A stretch of 64,000 nucleotides of DNA from an uncultured Collinsella sp. (GTDB lineage Bacteria > Actinomycetota > Coriobacteriia > Coriobacteriales > Coriobacteriaceae). The stretch is from contig CAADUO010000043.1 of the NCBI GenBank assembly GCA_900752215.1, positions 20,580 to 84,579 of the forward strand. The letters are read 5' to 3'. Below the pieces are notes generated by a model. The model made no database searches and was not told the origin of the DNA. It was given only the letters and a program-made list of their open reading frames with translations. The position numbers and the translations under genes were made by a program. Each line of letters begins with the position of its first letter. Position 1 is the first letter of the stretch. Below, piece by piece: positions 8,896 through 18,223 of this stretch.

Positions 8896-9285
8896 ATGTC
8901 GGGTTCTTCGGTCCGCACGTACCGAGCCACGCTTCGCACAAACAGCGCACCGCCCAAGCTCGTCGTCGTTGAAGCAGAATGTCTCTCGCCCGATGAGCGC
9001 ACAGCATTTGCATTGCTATCAAGTCGCGTCGCCGCCGTTCTGGTCCCTTGCCCGGCGCAAGGTGAACTTGCCATCCAATGCCAAGCGCACAGCTGCTCGC
9101 TCAATCAGGCTGCCGTAATCGCAACCAGCCAGCGTGGCCTGCCCCTTCTCCTGGAAGCCGGTATCGCACTCGCCCTTCGCGGCGCCGGATACGAAAACGA
9201 GGCCGCCGCCGACATGGTCTTTAAACCACGATCGAGCGGCGGCCTCGCAGCAGCCATTGAATATGCGTGCAGGCTCGTTGCTTAA
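8896..9285 (+). CDS. Hypothetical protein, divergent partner of XRE gene
   Basis: A 129-aa protein I do not recognise. The ATG at 8896 has an AGGAG site 6 nt upstream; an upstream TTG at 8872 lies inside the operator and is unlikely. The middle is alanine/leucine rich (AALVPCPAQGELAIQCQAHS region, then LLLEAGIALALRGAGYENE) but no clear membrane span or signal is present. Three cysteines occur. The shared operator and divergent XRE gene suggest stress- or autoregulated control. A toxin-antitoxin role is possible but not supported by any motif. Confidence 0.65.
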   Translation: MSGSSVRTYRATLRTNSAPPKLVVVEAECLSPDERTAFALLSSRVAAVLVPCPAQGELAIQCQAHSCSLNQAAVIATSQRGLPLLLEAGIALALRGAGYENEAAADMVFKPRSSGGLAAAIEYACRLVA

Positions 9286-9294
9286 AAGGACAAG

Positions 9295-9678
9295 CTAGAA
9301 ACCAAAGCCAAAGCCCGTTCCGGTAATCGCCGAGTACATAAAGTAAACGTTGATCACGTTGAGGAACACACCCGTGATGCAACCGTTGCGCAGGTAGCGC
9401 TCGCACACGATGCGTGCCATGGCGGCGGAGTCATCATTGTTTTTAGCCTGGCGTCCTGCCGTAAAGTACGTCGCCACGCTCAGCAATAGGTTGAGCACCG
9501 GCAGTGCCAGCAACTCGTAGCTCTTGCCCCAACGCGTTACCTCGCCGGCGGCATTAAACTTCGTTGCCACCTCGGAGCCGATGTTAGGAAGGACACACGC
9601 CGCTACCACCAACGGAATCACCGCAAGCACCAGCAGCGCGATGCCCATGTAGCCGGCTTTTTTGCCATATTTAAACAT
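9295..9678 (-). CDS. Membrane protein with DUF1648-like motif
   Basis: A 127-aa integral membrane protein with about four hydrophobic segments (roughly residues 10-32, 55-72, 97-115). Between the first and second is LPNIGSEVATKFNAAGEVTRWG, which resembles the DUF1648 motif (P..hfn..G..drwgsk) of SdpI-like proteins. The C-terminus ends GTGFGFGF. It is convergent with the gene at 8896 and follows ychF by 11 nt on the same strand, so it is probably co-transcribed with ychF. Role unknown. Confidence 0.75.
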   Translation of the reverse strand: MFKYGKKAGYMGIALLVLAVIPLVVAACVLPNIGSEVATKFNAAGEVTRWGKSYELLALPVLNLLLSVATYFTAGRQAKNNDDSAAMARIVCERYLRNGCITGVFLNVINVYFMYSAITGTGFGFGF

Positions 9679-9689
9679 GCACGTCGTCC

Positions 9690-10766
<1,077 letters not shown>

Positions 10767-10893
10767 GACAGCTCCTTTTGGTACAGGTACTTCAAACTGC
10801 ATAAGTATAGCGCCGCCGCAGCATCCGGGCGAATCCGGACGCCACGACGGCGCAAATGAAGCAGAGATGCGTGAGGGTTCGAGACAGTAGTCC

Positions 10894-12237
10894 TTACTTA
10901 AGCTCGGGCCAGAAATCCTTGTTGGCCTCGATGAGCTCGTCCAGGATCTGCTTAGCAACGCTCGCCGAAGGAATGGTCTTGGAGAGCGTGAGTGCCTGCC
11001 AGAGCTTCTGGTAGCTGCCCTCGACCCAAGCCTGGACAACGAGCTTCTCGACGGAAACCTGCTGCTCCATCAGGCCCTTCTGGAACTGCGGAATCGGGCC
11101 CTGGCAGATCTTCTCAAAGCCGTTGGAACCGACGATGCAAGGCACCTCGACCATGGCCGTCGGGTCGAAGTTGGGCACAGCACCATCGTTGGGGACGATC
11201 AGCAGGAAGCGCTCGAGCGTGTTCTCGGCCAGTGCGCAGGCAAGGTCGACGATGTAGTTGGCATGTACATCCGGCTCAAAGCCGCCGTCCTTGGCAGTAC
11301 CCTTGGCGATGATGTCGCGGCAAGCGCCAAAGACCTTCTTCTCGCGGCCGTCCATAACCTCATTGGCGCGAGTGTAGTTGGGGTCAGACGTCTCGACGAC
11401 ATAGTCCGGGTACAGGTAATACTTGAGGTAGGTATTGGGAATCGTCTCGGGATCGACAGCATAGACATCCTTGGCCTTGCCGAAGGTGTGAATCCAGCTC
11501 TCCTCGACATGCTGTTCCTTACCGGCCTCGTGCTCGATGCCGTCCAGGTAGCCGTTCTTAGCCATGTGCTCCTTAATCTGCGGCATGAGGTCGTTGCCCT
11601 CCTTGTCGTAGATTTTGCTCCACCAACCAAAGTGGTTGAGGCCGTAGTAGCTATACTGCAGCTCGCGACGATCCTTGATGCCGCACATACGGCTCATCTT
11701 ATCCATGAGGTCGATCGGCATGTCGCAGATGTTGATGATACGGCTGTTGGGGCGCAGCACGCGGCAGGCCTCGGCGACGATGGCCGCGGGGTTGGAGTAG
11801 TTGAGCATCCAAGCGTTGGGGCTGTACTTCTCCATGTAGTCGAGGATCTCGATGACACCACCGATGGAGCGCATGCCGTAGGCGATACCGCCGGCGCCGC
11901 AGGTCTCTTGGCCAACGCAGCCGTACTTGAGAGGAATCTTCTCGTCGAGCTCACGCATGGCGTACAGGCCGACGCGGATGTGAGCAAGGACGAAGTCAGT
12001 ACCGGTGAATGCGGTCTCGGGGTCGGTGGTGTAGTTGAACTCAACCTCGGGGGCGTTCTCGTGGAAGTAGATCTCGCAGGCCTTGGCCACGGTCTCCTGG
12101 CGCTCGGCGTTGTTGTCGTAGAAGGTCACCTTGTTGACCGGGAAGCGGTCGCGCTCCTCAAGCAGCATCAGGGCAATGCCCGGAGTGAAGGTAGAGCCAC
12201 CGCCGGCAATGGTCACGGCATAGTTTTTCTTGGACAT
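10894..12237 (-). CDS. glvA: Family 4 glycosidase, 6-phospho-alpha-glucosidase type
   Basis: Hydrolyses sugar phosphates made by the adjacent PTS, giving glucose 6-phosphate plus sugar (447 aa). GH4 enzymes need NAD and a divalent metal. The nucleotide-binding start YAVTIAGGGSTFTPGIALML, the DFVLAHIRVG block, VGQETCGAGGIAYGMRSI and NYSNPAAI are all diagnostic; the first matches maltose-6-phosphate/alpha-galactosidase-type members. GAGGAGGACATC precedes the ATG. It lies 155 nt after the EIICB gene with an inverted repeat in the gap. The exact phospho-glycoside (maltose, sucrose isomers) is not resolved. Confidence 0.92.
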   Translation of the reverse strand: MSKKNYAVTIAGGGSTFTPGIALMLLEERDRFPVNKVTFYDNNAERQETVAKACEIYFHENAPEVEFNYTTDPETAFTGTDFVLAHIRVGLYAMRELDEKIPLKYGCVGQETCGAGGIAYGMRSIGGVIEILDYMEKYSPNAWMLNYSNPAAIVAEACRVLRPNSRIINICDMPIDLMDKMSRMCGIKDRRELQYSYYGLNHFGWWSKIYDKEGNDLMPQIKEHMAKNGYLDGIEHEAGKEQHVEESWIHTFGKAKDVYAVDPETIPNTYLKYYLYPDYVVETSDPNYTRANEVMDGREKKVFGACRDIIAKGTAKDGGFEPDVHANYIVDLACALAENTLERFLLIVPNDGAVPNFDPTAMVEVPCIVGSNGFEKICQGPIPQFQKGLMEQQVSVEKLVVQAWVEGSYQKLWQALTLSKTIPSASVAKQILDELIEANKDFWPELK

Positions 12238-12334
12238 GATGTCCTCCTCATTCTGGCCGCTTGCTCAATCCATCCCCGCACGCGGCCTGTACGGTTTGGA
12301 ATTGTTACCTAGAAGTGGAGTTTTTTATCTCTAG

Positions 12335-12374
12335 AATCGGCCTTGCGGTGCATACCGGCTCTGCAAGGCCGATT
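12335..12374. other. Intercistronic hairpin between EIICB and GH4 genes
   Basis: Exact 12-bp inverted repeat AATCGGCCTTGC / GCAAGGCCGATT with a 16-nt loop. On the minus (gene) strand no T-run follows, so it may act in mRNA processing or partial attenuation rather than full termination. Confidence 0.5.
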
Positions 12375-12392
12375 GTCTCGATGGACGATGGT

Positions 12393-14003
12393 TTACAGAA
12401 GAGTCTCGAACTTCAGAAGACTCTCGAACTTCTCGCGAACCTGCGGGACGGTAAGGCCGATGATGACCTGGATTGACTGACCTTGGACCACCAAGCCATG
12501 CGTACCGATCGCCTTGAAAGAAGCCTCGGGTGCAACGACGCTCTTGTCCTTGACGTTAACGCGCAGACGGGTAGCGCAGTTAGTTACATCGATGATGTTA
12601 TCCGTGCCACCGAGCAGATCGAGGATGTTCTCGGCAAGCACCAAGCGCTCATCATCTTTACTCTGGGCGACCGATTTGCCAGCAGCAGCACCGCCCTGCT
12701 TTTGCTTGTAGTCGGCCTTGGACTTGAGCTCGACCTCAACATCGTCATCCTCGCGACCGGGGGTCTTAAAGTCGAACTTGACGATCAGGAAACGGAAGAC
12801 CACGACCCAAAGGGCGGTAAAGCACAGACCGACAAGGATGGAGATGGCGTACTGCAGACCGTGTGCGGCCCAAAGGGGCAGCCAGTCCCACGAGAGCATC
12901 GAGATGATGCCGCCGTCGAAGATGCCCACGACGCCAAGGAGGTTTTGAGCCATGCAGCCGAGCGCTCCGAGCACGCAGTGGACGACGAACAGGCCGGGCG
13001 CAATGAACAGGAAGGTGAAGTCAAGCGGCTCGGTGATACCGCAAAGCATAGCGGTAAGGGTGACCGGAATGAGCAGAGCCTTGACGCGCTGCTTGCGCTC
13101 GGGTTTGGCGGTCATATAAAACGCAATGGCGACGCCAAGCGAGCCGAAGACTTTAGTCCAACCAGGGCAGGTATAGGCAGCCCAGGGTGCGGCATCCTTA
13201 AGAGCAATGCTCGGATCGGCAGCCAGTTGGGGCAGGATGTTGGCCCAAGCAGCAAAGATGCCGCCGTTGACCGCCGCGTTGTCGTAATAGAACGGCGTAT
13301 AGATAAAGTGGTGCAGGCCTGTAGGAATCAGCACGCGCTCGAAGAAAGCAAAGACGCCCACGCCAAACGTACCGGCGGAAAGGATGAATCCCTGGAAGGC
13401 GGCGATAGCAGCCTGAACATGCGGCCATACCAGGCAGGCGATAATAGCGACCGGAACCATAACGAAGAAACCGATCATATAGATGAACACGGAGCCCGAG
13501 AACACGCCCAACCACTCAGGAAGTTCGGTGTCGAAGTACTTGTTGTGAAGCATCGTGGCAATACCCGAAATGATAAGCGCGCCCATGATGCCCATATCAA
13601 GCGTTTTGATGCTTGCGATAGTGGCAAGACCAGTACCGCTGCCCGCCTCGACAGAGTAGTCGACCCCAAAGACAGGGCCCCACTGCCCCAAGATTGTGCT
13701 TACAAAGTAGTTGAAGGTAAGGTAGATGGCCAAAGCCTCCATGCAGCAGCGAGCGTTCTGCTTGTTCGCGAGCGAGATTGGCAACGCTACGCAAAACAGC
13801 AACGGCATCTGGTTAAAGAGCGTCCAACCACCCTGGAGCAGCACATTCCAGCAATCAAACCAAAGATGACCCGCAGTGGCCATCTCGCCAAAGATCGCCT
13901 CGGTGGTAAACAACGTACCCAGGCCGACGACGATTCCGGAAAATGCGAAAAGAATTGCAGGCGTGTACATTGCACCGCCGAAACGTTGTATCTTTTGCAT
14001 CAT
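12393..14003 (-). CDS. glvC: PTS alpha-glucoside-type EIICB component
   Basis: Inner-membrane permease fused to its EIIB domain (536 aa). About ten hydrophobic segments span residues 10-420 (MQKIQRFGGAMYTPAILFAF... typical of maltose/glucose EIIC). A charged linker follows, and a C-terminal EIIB of about 80 residues carries the phospho-cysteine motif ITNCATRLR-like (DVTNCATRLRV). It has no EIIA; the EIIA-Glc protein at 43117 may serve it (inference). The start at 14003 (MMQK) has a GAGGGGG site; an in-frame ATG at 14027 is the alternative. It is upstream of the GH4 gene in the same direction and divergent from the zinc dehydrogenase. Confidence 0.92.
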   Translation of the reverse strand: MMQKIQRFGGAMYTPAILFAFSGIVVGLGTLFTTEAIFGEMATAGHLWFDCWNVLLQGGWTLFNQMPLLFCVALPISLANKQNARCCMEALAIYLTFNYFVSTILGQWGPVFGVDYSVEAGSGTGLATIASIKTLDMGIMGALIISGIATMLHNKYFDTELPEWLGVFSGSVFIYMIGFFVMVPVAIIACLVWPHVQAAIAAFQGFILSAGTFGVGVFAFFERVLIPTGLHHFIYTPFYYDNAAVNGGIFAAWANILPQLAADPSIALKDAAPWAAYTCPGWTKVFGSLGVAIAFYMTAKPERKQRVKALLIPVTLTAMLCGITEPLDFTFLFIAPGLFVVHCVLGALGCMAQNLLGVVGIFDGGIISMLSWDWLPLWAAHGLQYAISILVGLCFTALWVVVFRFLIVKFDFKTPGREDDDVEVELKSKADYKQKQGGAAAGKSVAQSKDDERLVLAENILDLLGGTDNIIDVTNCATRLRVNVKDKSVVAPEASFKAIGTHGLVVQGQSIQVIIGLTVPQVREKFESLLKFETLL

Positions 14004-14150
14004 GACGGGGAATCCCCCTCTCTTCATTCGGAGCGCTGCGGTTTTGGCTTCACTCGAGACCGCAGACGCGCCGTTTGCGTGTACCTCGTGCAATAGGACG
14101 GGTGGGCCCGCTTCCCTGACTTCTTGCACTTACGTTTTATCACATCACTC

Positions 14151-14312
14151 ATCTATACAAGTTAGTATAAATACTACGGTCGGTCAACGGTTGATTATTC
14201 GCGGTAAACGGTATATGTCCAGTATTTCCCCTGCTAAATCTGACATAGCTGATGGCTGCAATTTATATTTCTTTTCAACTTGTATAGATGTGCTTGTCTA
14301 TATCTATAGACA
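14151..14312. promoter_or_regulatory. Divergent control region with GntR-like operator palindromes
   Basis: This 355-bp divergent gap (14004-14358) is AT-rich. It holds an 18-bp palindrome TGTCTATATCTATAGACA (14295-14312) and a 13-bp inverted repeat, ATCTATACAAGTT at 14151-14163 with its exact complement at 14277-14289. All carry a CTTGTmTA / TATACAAG core like operators of HutC/TreR-type GntR regulators. The GntR gene two genes downstream is the obvious candidate; spacing would allow looping. Confidence 0.6.
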
Positions 14313-14358
14313 TGCCTATACTTCATTACAACATTCACCGCCACGTTAAGGAGTCACC

Positions 14359-15384
14359 ATGAAAAGCGCGGTCTTCTATGGAAAGCACGATCTCAGGGTC
14401 GAGGATTCAACAAAGCCGGCCGTGGGCAAGCGCGACGTTCTGATCAACGTCAAGGCTTGCGGCGTCTGCGGTACCGACGTTCATATCTATGAAGGCGACA
14501 AGGGTGCAGCCGACGTTACCCCGCCCACGATCCTTGGTCATGAGTTTGCGGGCGTTGTCGAGGCCGTGGGCAGCGACGTCGCTGGCTTTAAACCGGGCGA
14601 TCGCGTGTGCATCGACCCAAACCATCCCTGCGGCTGCTGCGAACCCTGCCGCGACGGAATCAACCACTACTGCGAGCATATGACCGGTTACGGCACCACC
14701 GTTAACGGCGGCTTTGCCGAGTACTGCTCCGTCGATATGCAGCAAGTCTACAAGTTGGGCGATCACACCAGCTTCGAGCAGGGCGCCATGACCGAGCCCG
14801 TCGCCTGCTGCCTGCACGGCATCGATATGTGCAACATCAAACCCGGCAGCACAGTTGTCGTTATCGGCGGTGGCATGATCGGCCTGCTCATGATGCAGCT
14901 TGCTAAAAACGCCGGCGCCACCAAGGTTGTCTTGCTCGAGCCTGTCGAAGGCAAGCGCGAGGTTGCGCTCAAACTCGGCGCCGATCTGGCAATTGATTCC
15001 ATCCACGAGGACGTCCCGGCCCGCCTGAAGCAGGAGGGCGTCGGCAACGTCGATGTCGTTATCGAGTGTGTTGGCAAGCCCGTCACCATCGAGCAAGCCA
15101 TCCAGATCGCCGGCCACAAGGCTACGGTCATGATGTTCGGCCTCACCAAGCCCGATGAGACAATCACCGTCAAGCCCTTCGAGGTCTTCCAGAAGGAGCT
15201 TGTGCTCACCTCGTCCTACATCAACCCTTATACGCAGCGTCGCGCGCTCGAGCTCATCGACTCTGGCAGGCTCGACGTATCCTCGATGGTCGCCAAGGTG
15301 GCTTCCCTCGACGAACTCGGCGCCATCCTGTCAGACCCAGCTCTGCGTGCCATGGGTAAATATATAATCGACCCCAGCAAGTAA
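14359..15384 (+). CDS. Zinc-dependent alcohol/polyol dehydrogenase (MDR superfamily)
   Basis: NAD(P)-dependent dehydrogenase of the sorbitol/threonine dehydrogenase group (341 aa). The catalytic zinc ligand CGVCGTDVHIYEGD is near residue 38, followed by GHEFAGVVEAVG. The structural zinc lobe PCGCCEPCRDGINHYC has four cysteines and VVIGGGMIGLLMMQLAK is the Rossmann motif. TAAGGAGTCACC precedes the ATG. It is divergent from the alpha-glucoside PTS and upstream of the GntR gene. The substrate is probably a sugar or sugar alcohol; it could oxidise a product of the GH4 pathway. Confidence 0.9.
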   Translation: MKSAVFYGKHDLRVEDSTKPAVGKRDVLINVKACGVCGTDVHIYEGDKGAADVTPPTILGHEFAGVVEAVGSDVAGFKPGDRVCIDPNHPCGCCEPCRDGINHYCEHMTGYGTTVNGGFAEYCSVDMQQVYKLGDHTSFEQGAMTEPVACCLHGIDMCNIKPGSTVVVIGGGMIGLLMMQLAKNAGATKVVLLEPVEGKREVALKLGADLAIDSIHEDVPARLKQEGVGNVDVVIECVGKPVTIEQAIQIAGHKATVMMFGLTKPDETITVKPFEVFQKELVLTSSYINPYTQRRALELIDSGRLDVSSMVAKVASLDELGAILSDPALRAMGKYIIDPSK

Positions 15385-15449
15385 ATCGATTGACACCTGC
15401 GCGGACGGCCCTCATCCGTCGTTCACGCACCCAGCTCTAGGAGACCGTC

Positions 15450-16205
15450 ATGGCGCGAGCCATCTTCCAAACTATTTATGACAACGTGAAGCAGTCGATT
15501 GACGACGGCACATACGCCTATCAGAGTTATCTGCCTTCGGAGACTGAGCTCACGCAGCTGTTTGACTGTTCGCGCATGACGGTCCGTCGCGCCATCTCGA
15601 TGCTTGCGGCAGATGGTTACGTGCTCCCCCAGCAAGGCAAAGGCATGCGCGTCATTCGCAACATCAGTGACGAGAAGAGTCGTGGTGGCGGCGGACTCGA
15701 GACCTTTAAGGAAATCGCGGTCAACCGAGGCTTTGAGCTCAAAACGGTCACCACCGTCTTTGAGCTCCTCGTCTGTAGCAAGGCGCTCTCCAAGATTACC
15801 GGGTTTCCCGAAGGCTGTGAGCTCACACGCGCCAAACGCATCCGTTATGCAGACGGACAAGCCGTGTGCTCCGACGACTCCTATTACCTAAGCTCACAGG
15901 TACCGGGGCTGACACCCGAGATTGTCAACGACTCGATCTATCGTTACCTCGAAGAAGACCTTGGCATTAAGATTGCCACGGGCAAACGCGATGTAACGAT
16001 CGAGCATCCCACGCCCGAGGATACGCGCGTGCTCGATCTCGACGACTTTAACGCACTCGCCGTTATACGCGGACAGACCTACAACGCCGACGGTATCCTT
16101 ATGGAATACACCGAGACCAAACAGGTCCCCGGGTTCTTTTTGCTCCATGAAACCGTGACGCGCAACGGTACCGGTCGAACCGGCCACCAAAGCAGCATGA
16201 ACTAA
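15450..16205 (+). CDS. GntR-family (HutC/UTRA) transcriptional regulator
   Basis: Sugar-responsive repressor (251 aa). The winged-helix domain covers about residues 1-70, with YLPSETELTQLFDCSRMTVRRAISMLAADG as its HTH. A UTRA ligand domain follows (about 85-240, with ITGFPEGCELTRAKRIRYADGQAV and YLEEDLGIKIATGKRDV). TAGGAGACCGTC precedes the ATG. It lies 66 nt after the dehydrogenase and is likely to control both divergent arms through the palindromes at 14151-14312. The effector is likely a phosphorylated sugar (family knowledge). Confidence 0.9.
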   Translation: MARAIFQTIYDNVKQSIDDGTYAYQSYLPSETELTQLFDCSRMTVRRAISMLAADGYVLPQQGKGMRVIRNISDEKSRGGGGLETFKEIAVNRGFELKTVTTVFELLVCSKALSKITGFPEGCELTRAKRIRYADGQAVCSDDSYYLSSQVPGLTPEIVNDSIYRYLEEDLGIKIATGKRDVTIEHPTPEDTRVLDLDDFNALAVIRGQTYNADGILMEYTETKQVPGFFLLHETVTRNGTGRTGHQSSMN

Positions 16206-16214
16206 CCATTTATT

Positions 16215-16286
16215 AGTTGCGGTGGAATAGTTCCTAGAATGGCCAGCTTAAGGGCAAAACAGGAACTATTCCACCGCAACTTTTTT
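16215..16286 (+). terminator. Terminator of the GntR gene (21-bp perfect stem)
   Basis: AGTTGCGGTGGAATAGTTCC (plus one more T) at 16215-16235 is exactly complementary to 16261-16281 around a 25-nt loop and is followed by TTTTTT. An unusually long stem for a terminator. A second hairpin, GGCCGGTGGG / CCCACCGGCC, follows at 16287-16317 ahead of the convergent iron-sulfur gene. Confidence 0.75.
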
Positions 16287-16336
16287 GGCCGGTGGGGCAG
16301 CACCTGTCCCACCGGCCATCATTTACGCTCTTTTAG

Positions 16337-17590
16337 CTAGTCCGCGAGCTTCTCCACTTGGTCGAGCATCTTATCGAGCTTGGCCTTTGCCTCGGCCTTG
16401 ACCTTCTCGGCCTCCTCGTGGGCCTTGGCCTTCTGAGCGGCCTTTTCCTCGGCCTCGGGATCGACGACGACCAGGTTGGATGCATCATGCTCAACCAACT
16501 TAAGCGCATGCTCGGGACACACCTTGACGCAGGCCCCGCAACCTAGGCAATACGTGGACTCCAGTGCAAAGCGACCGCTTCCCACCAAATCGCAGGCAAA
16601 CGTGGGGCACACGTTGACGCACTCGCCACACGACGTACACTTGTCAAAATCGCACTCCGGCGTGCTCACCTGCATGTTCTGGGCAAGGTCGGGGTGGTTT
16701 TGCAGCGTCGAGAGCACTAGCTGCCGCCCGTGCGTGAGCGAACGGCGACGCTTGGTCGTCGTGGTGCCGCACATGGTGTTGAGCGTGCGCTCCAGCTGGG
16801 TAATCTGATGGCGATGGGCCTTGAGCTTTTGCGTCACCGAGGCCAGCGCCGCCGTCGCCGGATTGAGCTTGGTCACCGTCAGGCCCGTGGTGCGGGCGAT
16901 CTTTTCCATGTACTCCTTGCGCTCGTACTCGCGGCGCTTATGGCACTTGAGGCTCTTGGGGTCTACCTCCAGGCCCATACCCGTGCCAGACCACTCCTCG
17001 GCCTTCGCAATCGCCTCGCCCAGAATGTCCTCACCGCCGATGTTGCGGCATTTATCGCACACGCCCAACGGCAGGTACACGCTCACGTTGGGATAGTCCG
17101 CCAGTACCGAGAACCAGGTCTCGGCCGTAATATCGCCCACGCAGGCAACGACGACTTCGTTTTCGCGCGGCATGCGCTTAAGGGCGCGCGTGCAGGTAAC
17201 GTAGGCGGTCTCGTGGCTCGTGGCCGCCGAGACAATGTCGTCATACAGGTTTTTAGGCGCCAGGCGCGGCGAGATGATCGCCTCGGTCGGACAGGCAGCG
17301 GCGCACAGGCCGCACTTGCGACAGGAGTCGAGGATCTCGATGGCGTCTTCCTCGACCTCGATAGCGTTGACCGGGCACACGTCCATGCACGCGGTGCAGC
17401 CGCTCTTTTCGTTTTTGCAGGTCAGGCACGGAATGGTGTTGCCGCGCGGACGCTCCTTGTAGTCGGCAGGATTCCACTGCGGTGCCGACGGATCGAGTGC
17501 ATCGGTCACACCGCCAAGCGGGTTTTTAAGAAAGTCGAAACCCTTGCTGATCTCGATAATGTCATCAAACAGATCGTGTTCCTGCGCCAT
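16337..17590 (-). CDS. Multi-[4Fe-4S] ferredoxin-type protein
   Basis: A 417-aa electron-transfer protein. Four cluster-binding motifs are seen: TCKNEKSGCTACMDVCPVNA and SCRKCGLCAAACPTEA near residues 60-110, then KCTSCGECVNVCPTFA and YCLGCGACVKVCPEHA near 320-370. Each pair is a 2[4Fe-4S] domain. The central 200 residues with extra cysteines (GVCDKCRNIGG) are not recognised. The C-terminus is a charged coiled-coil-like tail (EAEEKAAQKAKAHEEAEKV). Start MAQEHDL at 17590 with GGGAGGGG upstream; the earlier GTG/ATG at 17650 is unsupported. No redox partner gene is adjacent. Confidence 0.85.
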   Translation of the reverse strand: MAQEHDLFDDIIEISKGFDFLKNPLGGVTDALDPSAPQWNPADYKERPRGNTIPCLTCKNEKSGCTACMDVCPVNAIEVEEDAIEILDSCRKCGLCAAACPTEAIISPRLAPKNLYDDIVSAATSHETAYVTCTRALKRMPRENEVVVACVGDITAETWFSVLADYPNVSVYLPLGVCDKCRNIGGEDILGEAIAKAEEWSGTGMGLEVDPKSLKCHKRREYERKEYMEKIARTTGLTVTKLNPATAALASVTQKLKAHRHQITQLERTLNTMCGTTTTKRRRSLTHGRQLVLSTLQNHPDLAQNMQVSTPECDFDKCTSCGECVNVCPTFACDLVGSGRFALESTYCLGCGACVKVCPEHALKLVEHDASNLVVVDPEAEEKAAQKAKAHEEAEKVKAEAKAKLDKMLDQVEKLAD

Positions 17591-17740
17591 GCGCGGCCCC
17601 TCCCTGAGCAGTGCAAACAAGCAAGAGATAATGATACGCCATCGGCCCACGCCTCGGGCAAATTACACGCGGCGCATCTTTGCGGCAAATAGCCTATGTC
17701 TATCACCGCCTCGATTGCACAAGGTCAATCAAGCGCCAAG

Positions 17741-18079
17741 CTATGCCTCGCACATGAGCTGCACGAGCTTCTGTTTGGTCACCTTGACCTGCTCGTTGGC
17801 CATATTACGCTCGTTTCTAAAGACCGCATTTGCAACACCCTGCAGGTCGCCATCGGAAATCGCGCTGCACGGACCGTCATAAATCTTAAAGAACGGCTCG
17901 CTGAGACCTTCGCCCAGAAATCCATCGACGATCTGCTTGCACAGTCGATCCTCGGTGCCTTGGTCAAACAGGACATAGGCGGAGCACCCCAGCCATGACA
18001 GATATCTGCCCTGACGCGAAAGTTCGCCCGGCCCCTGAACATACCGGCCCGGACCGCCATAAACCATGGGAAGCACCAT
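17741..18079 (-). pseudogene. Truncated gldA-like fragment (N-terminal domain only)
   Basis: A 112-codon frame whose first 90 residues (YGGPGRYVQGPGELSRQGRYLSWLG...) match the start of the full gldA next door (SPSKYIQGPDELAKLGSYVEPLG). The match stops before the nucleotide-binding GGGK motif. The last 20 residues (MANEQVKVTKQKLVQLMCEA) are unrelated. The metal-binding half is missing, so it cannot be a working dehydrogenase. It is a decayed duplicate, or a small protein reusing the N-terminal fold. It lies downstream of gldA on the same strand, after gldA's terminator. Confidence 0.7.
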
Positions 18080-18175
18080 ACGAGAATCCGCTCTTCATCA
18101 AACAACGGTTGGCGCAAAGTAACCTGCCCCCTGCACCAACTTGTGCATTGGAGACAGGCCACTTTGCACCATAAC

Positions 18176-18212
18176 AAAAAGGGGCAAAGCCATCTGCCGG
18201 CTTTGCCCCTTC
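18176..18212 (-). terminator. Intrinsic terminator of gldA
   Basis: Minus-strand stem AAGGGGCAAAGCC / GGCTTTGCCCCTT followed by TTTGTT, 12 nt after the stop. Confidence 0.85.
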
Positions 18213-18223
18213 CTTACCTTAGT

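Noticed and set aside
8896..9285. XRE/unknown pair as a toxin-antitoxin system
   Set aside because: Divergent rather than co-transcribed, and the 129-aa protein has no toxin motif.
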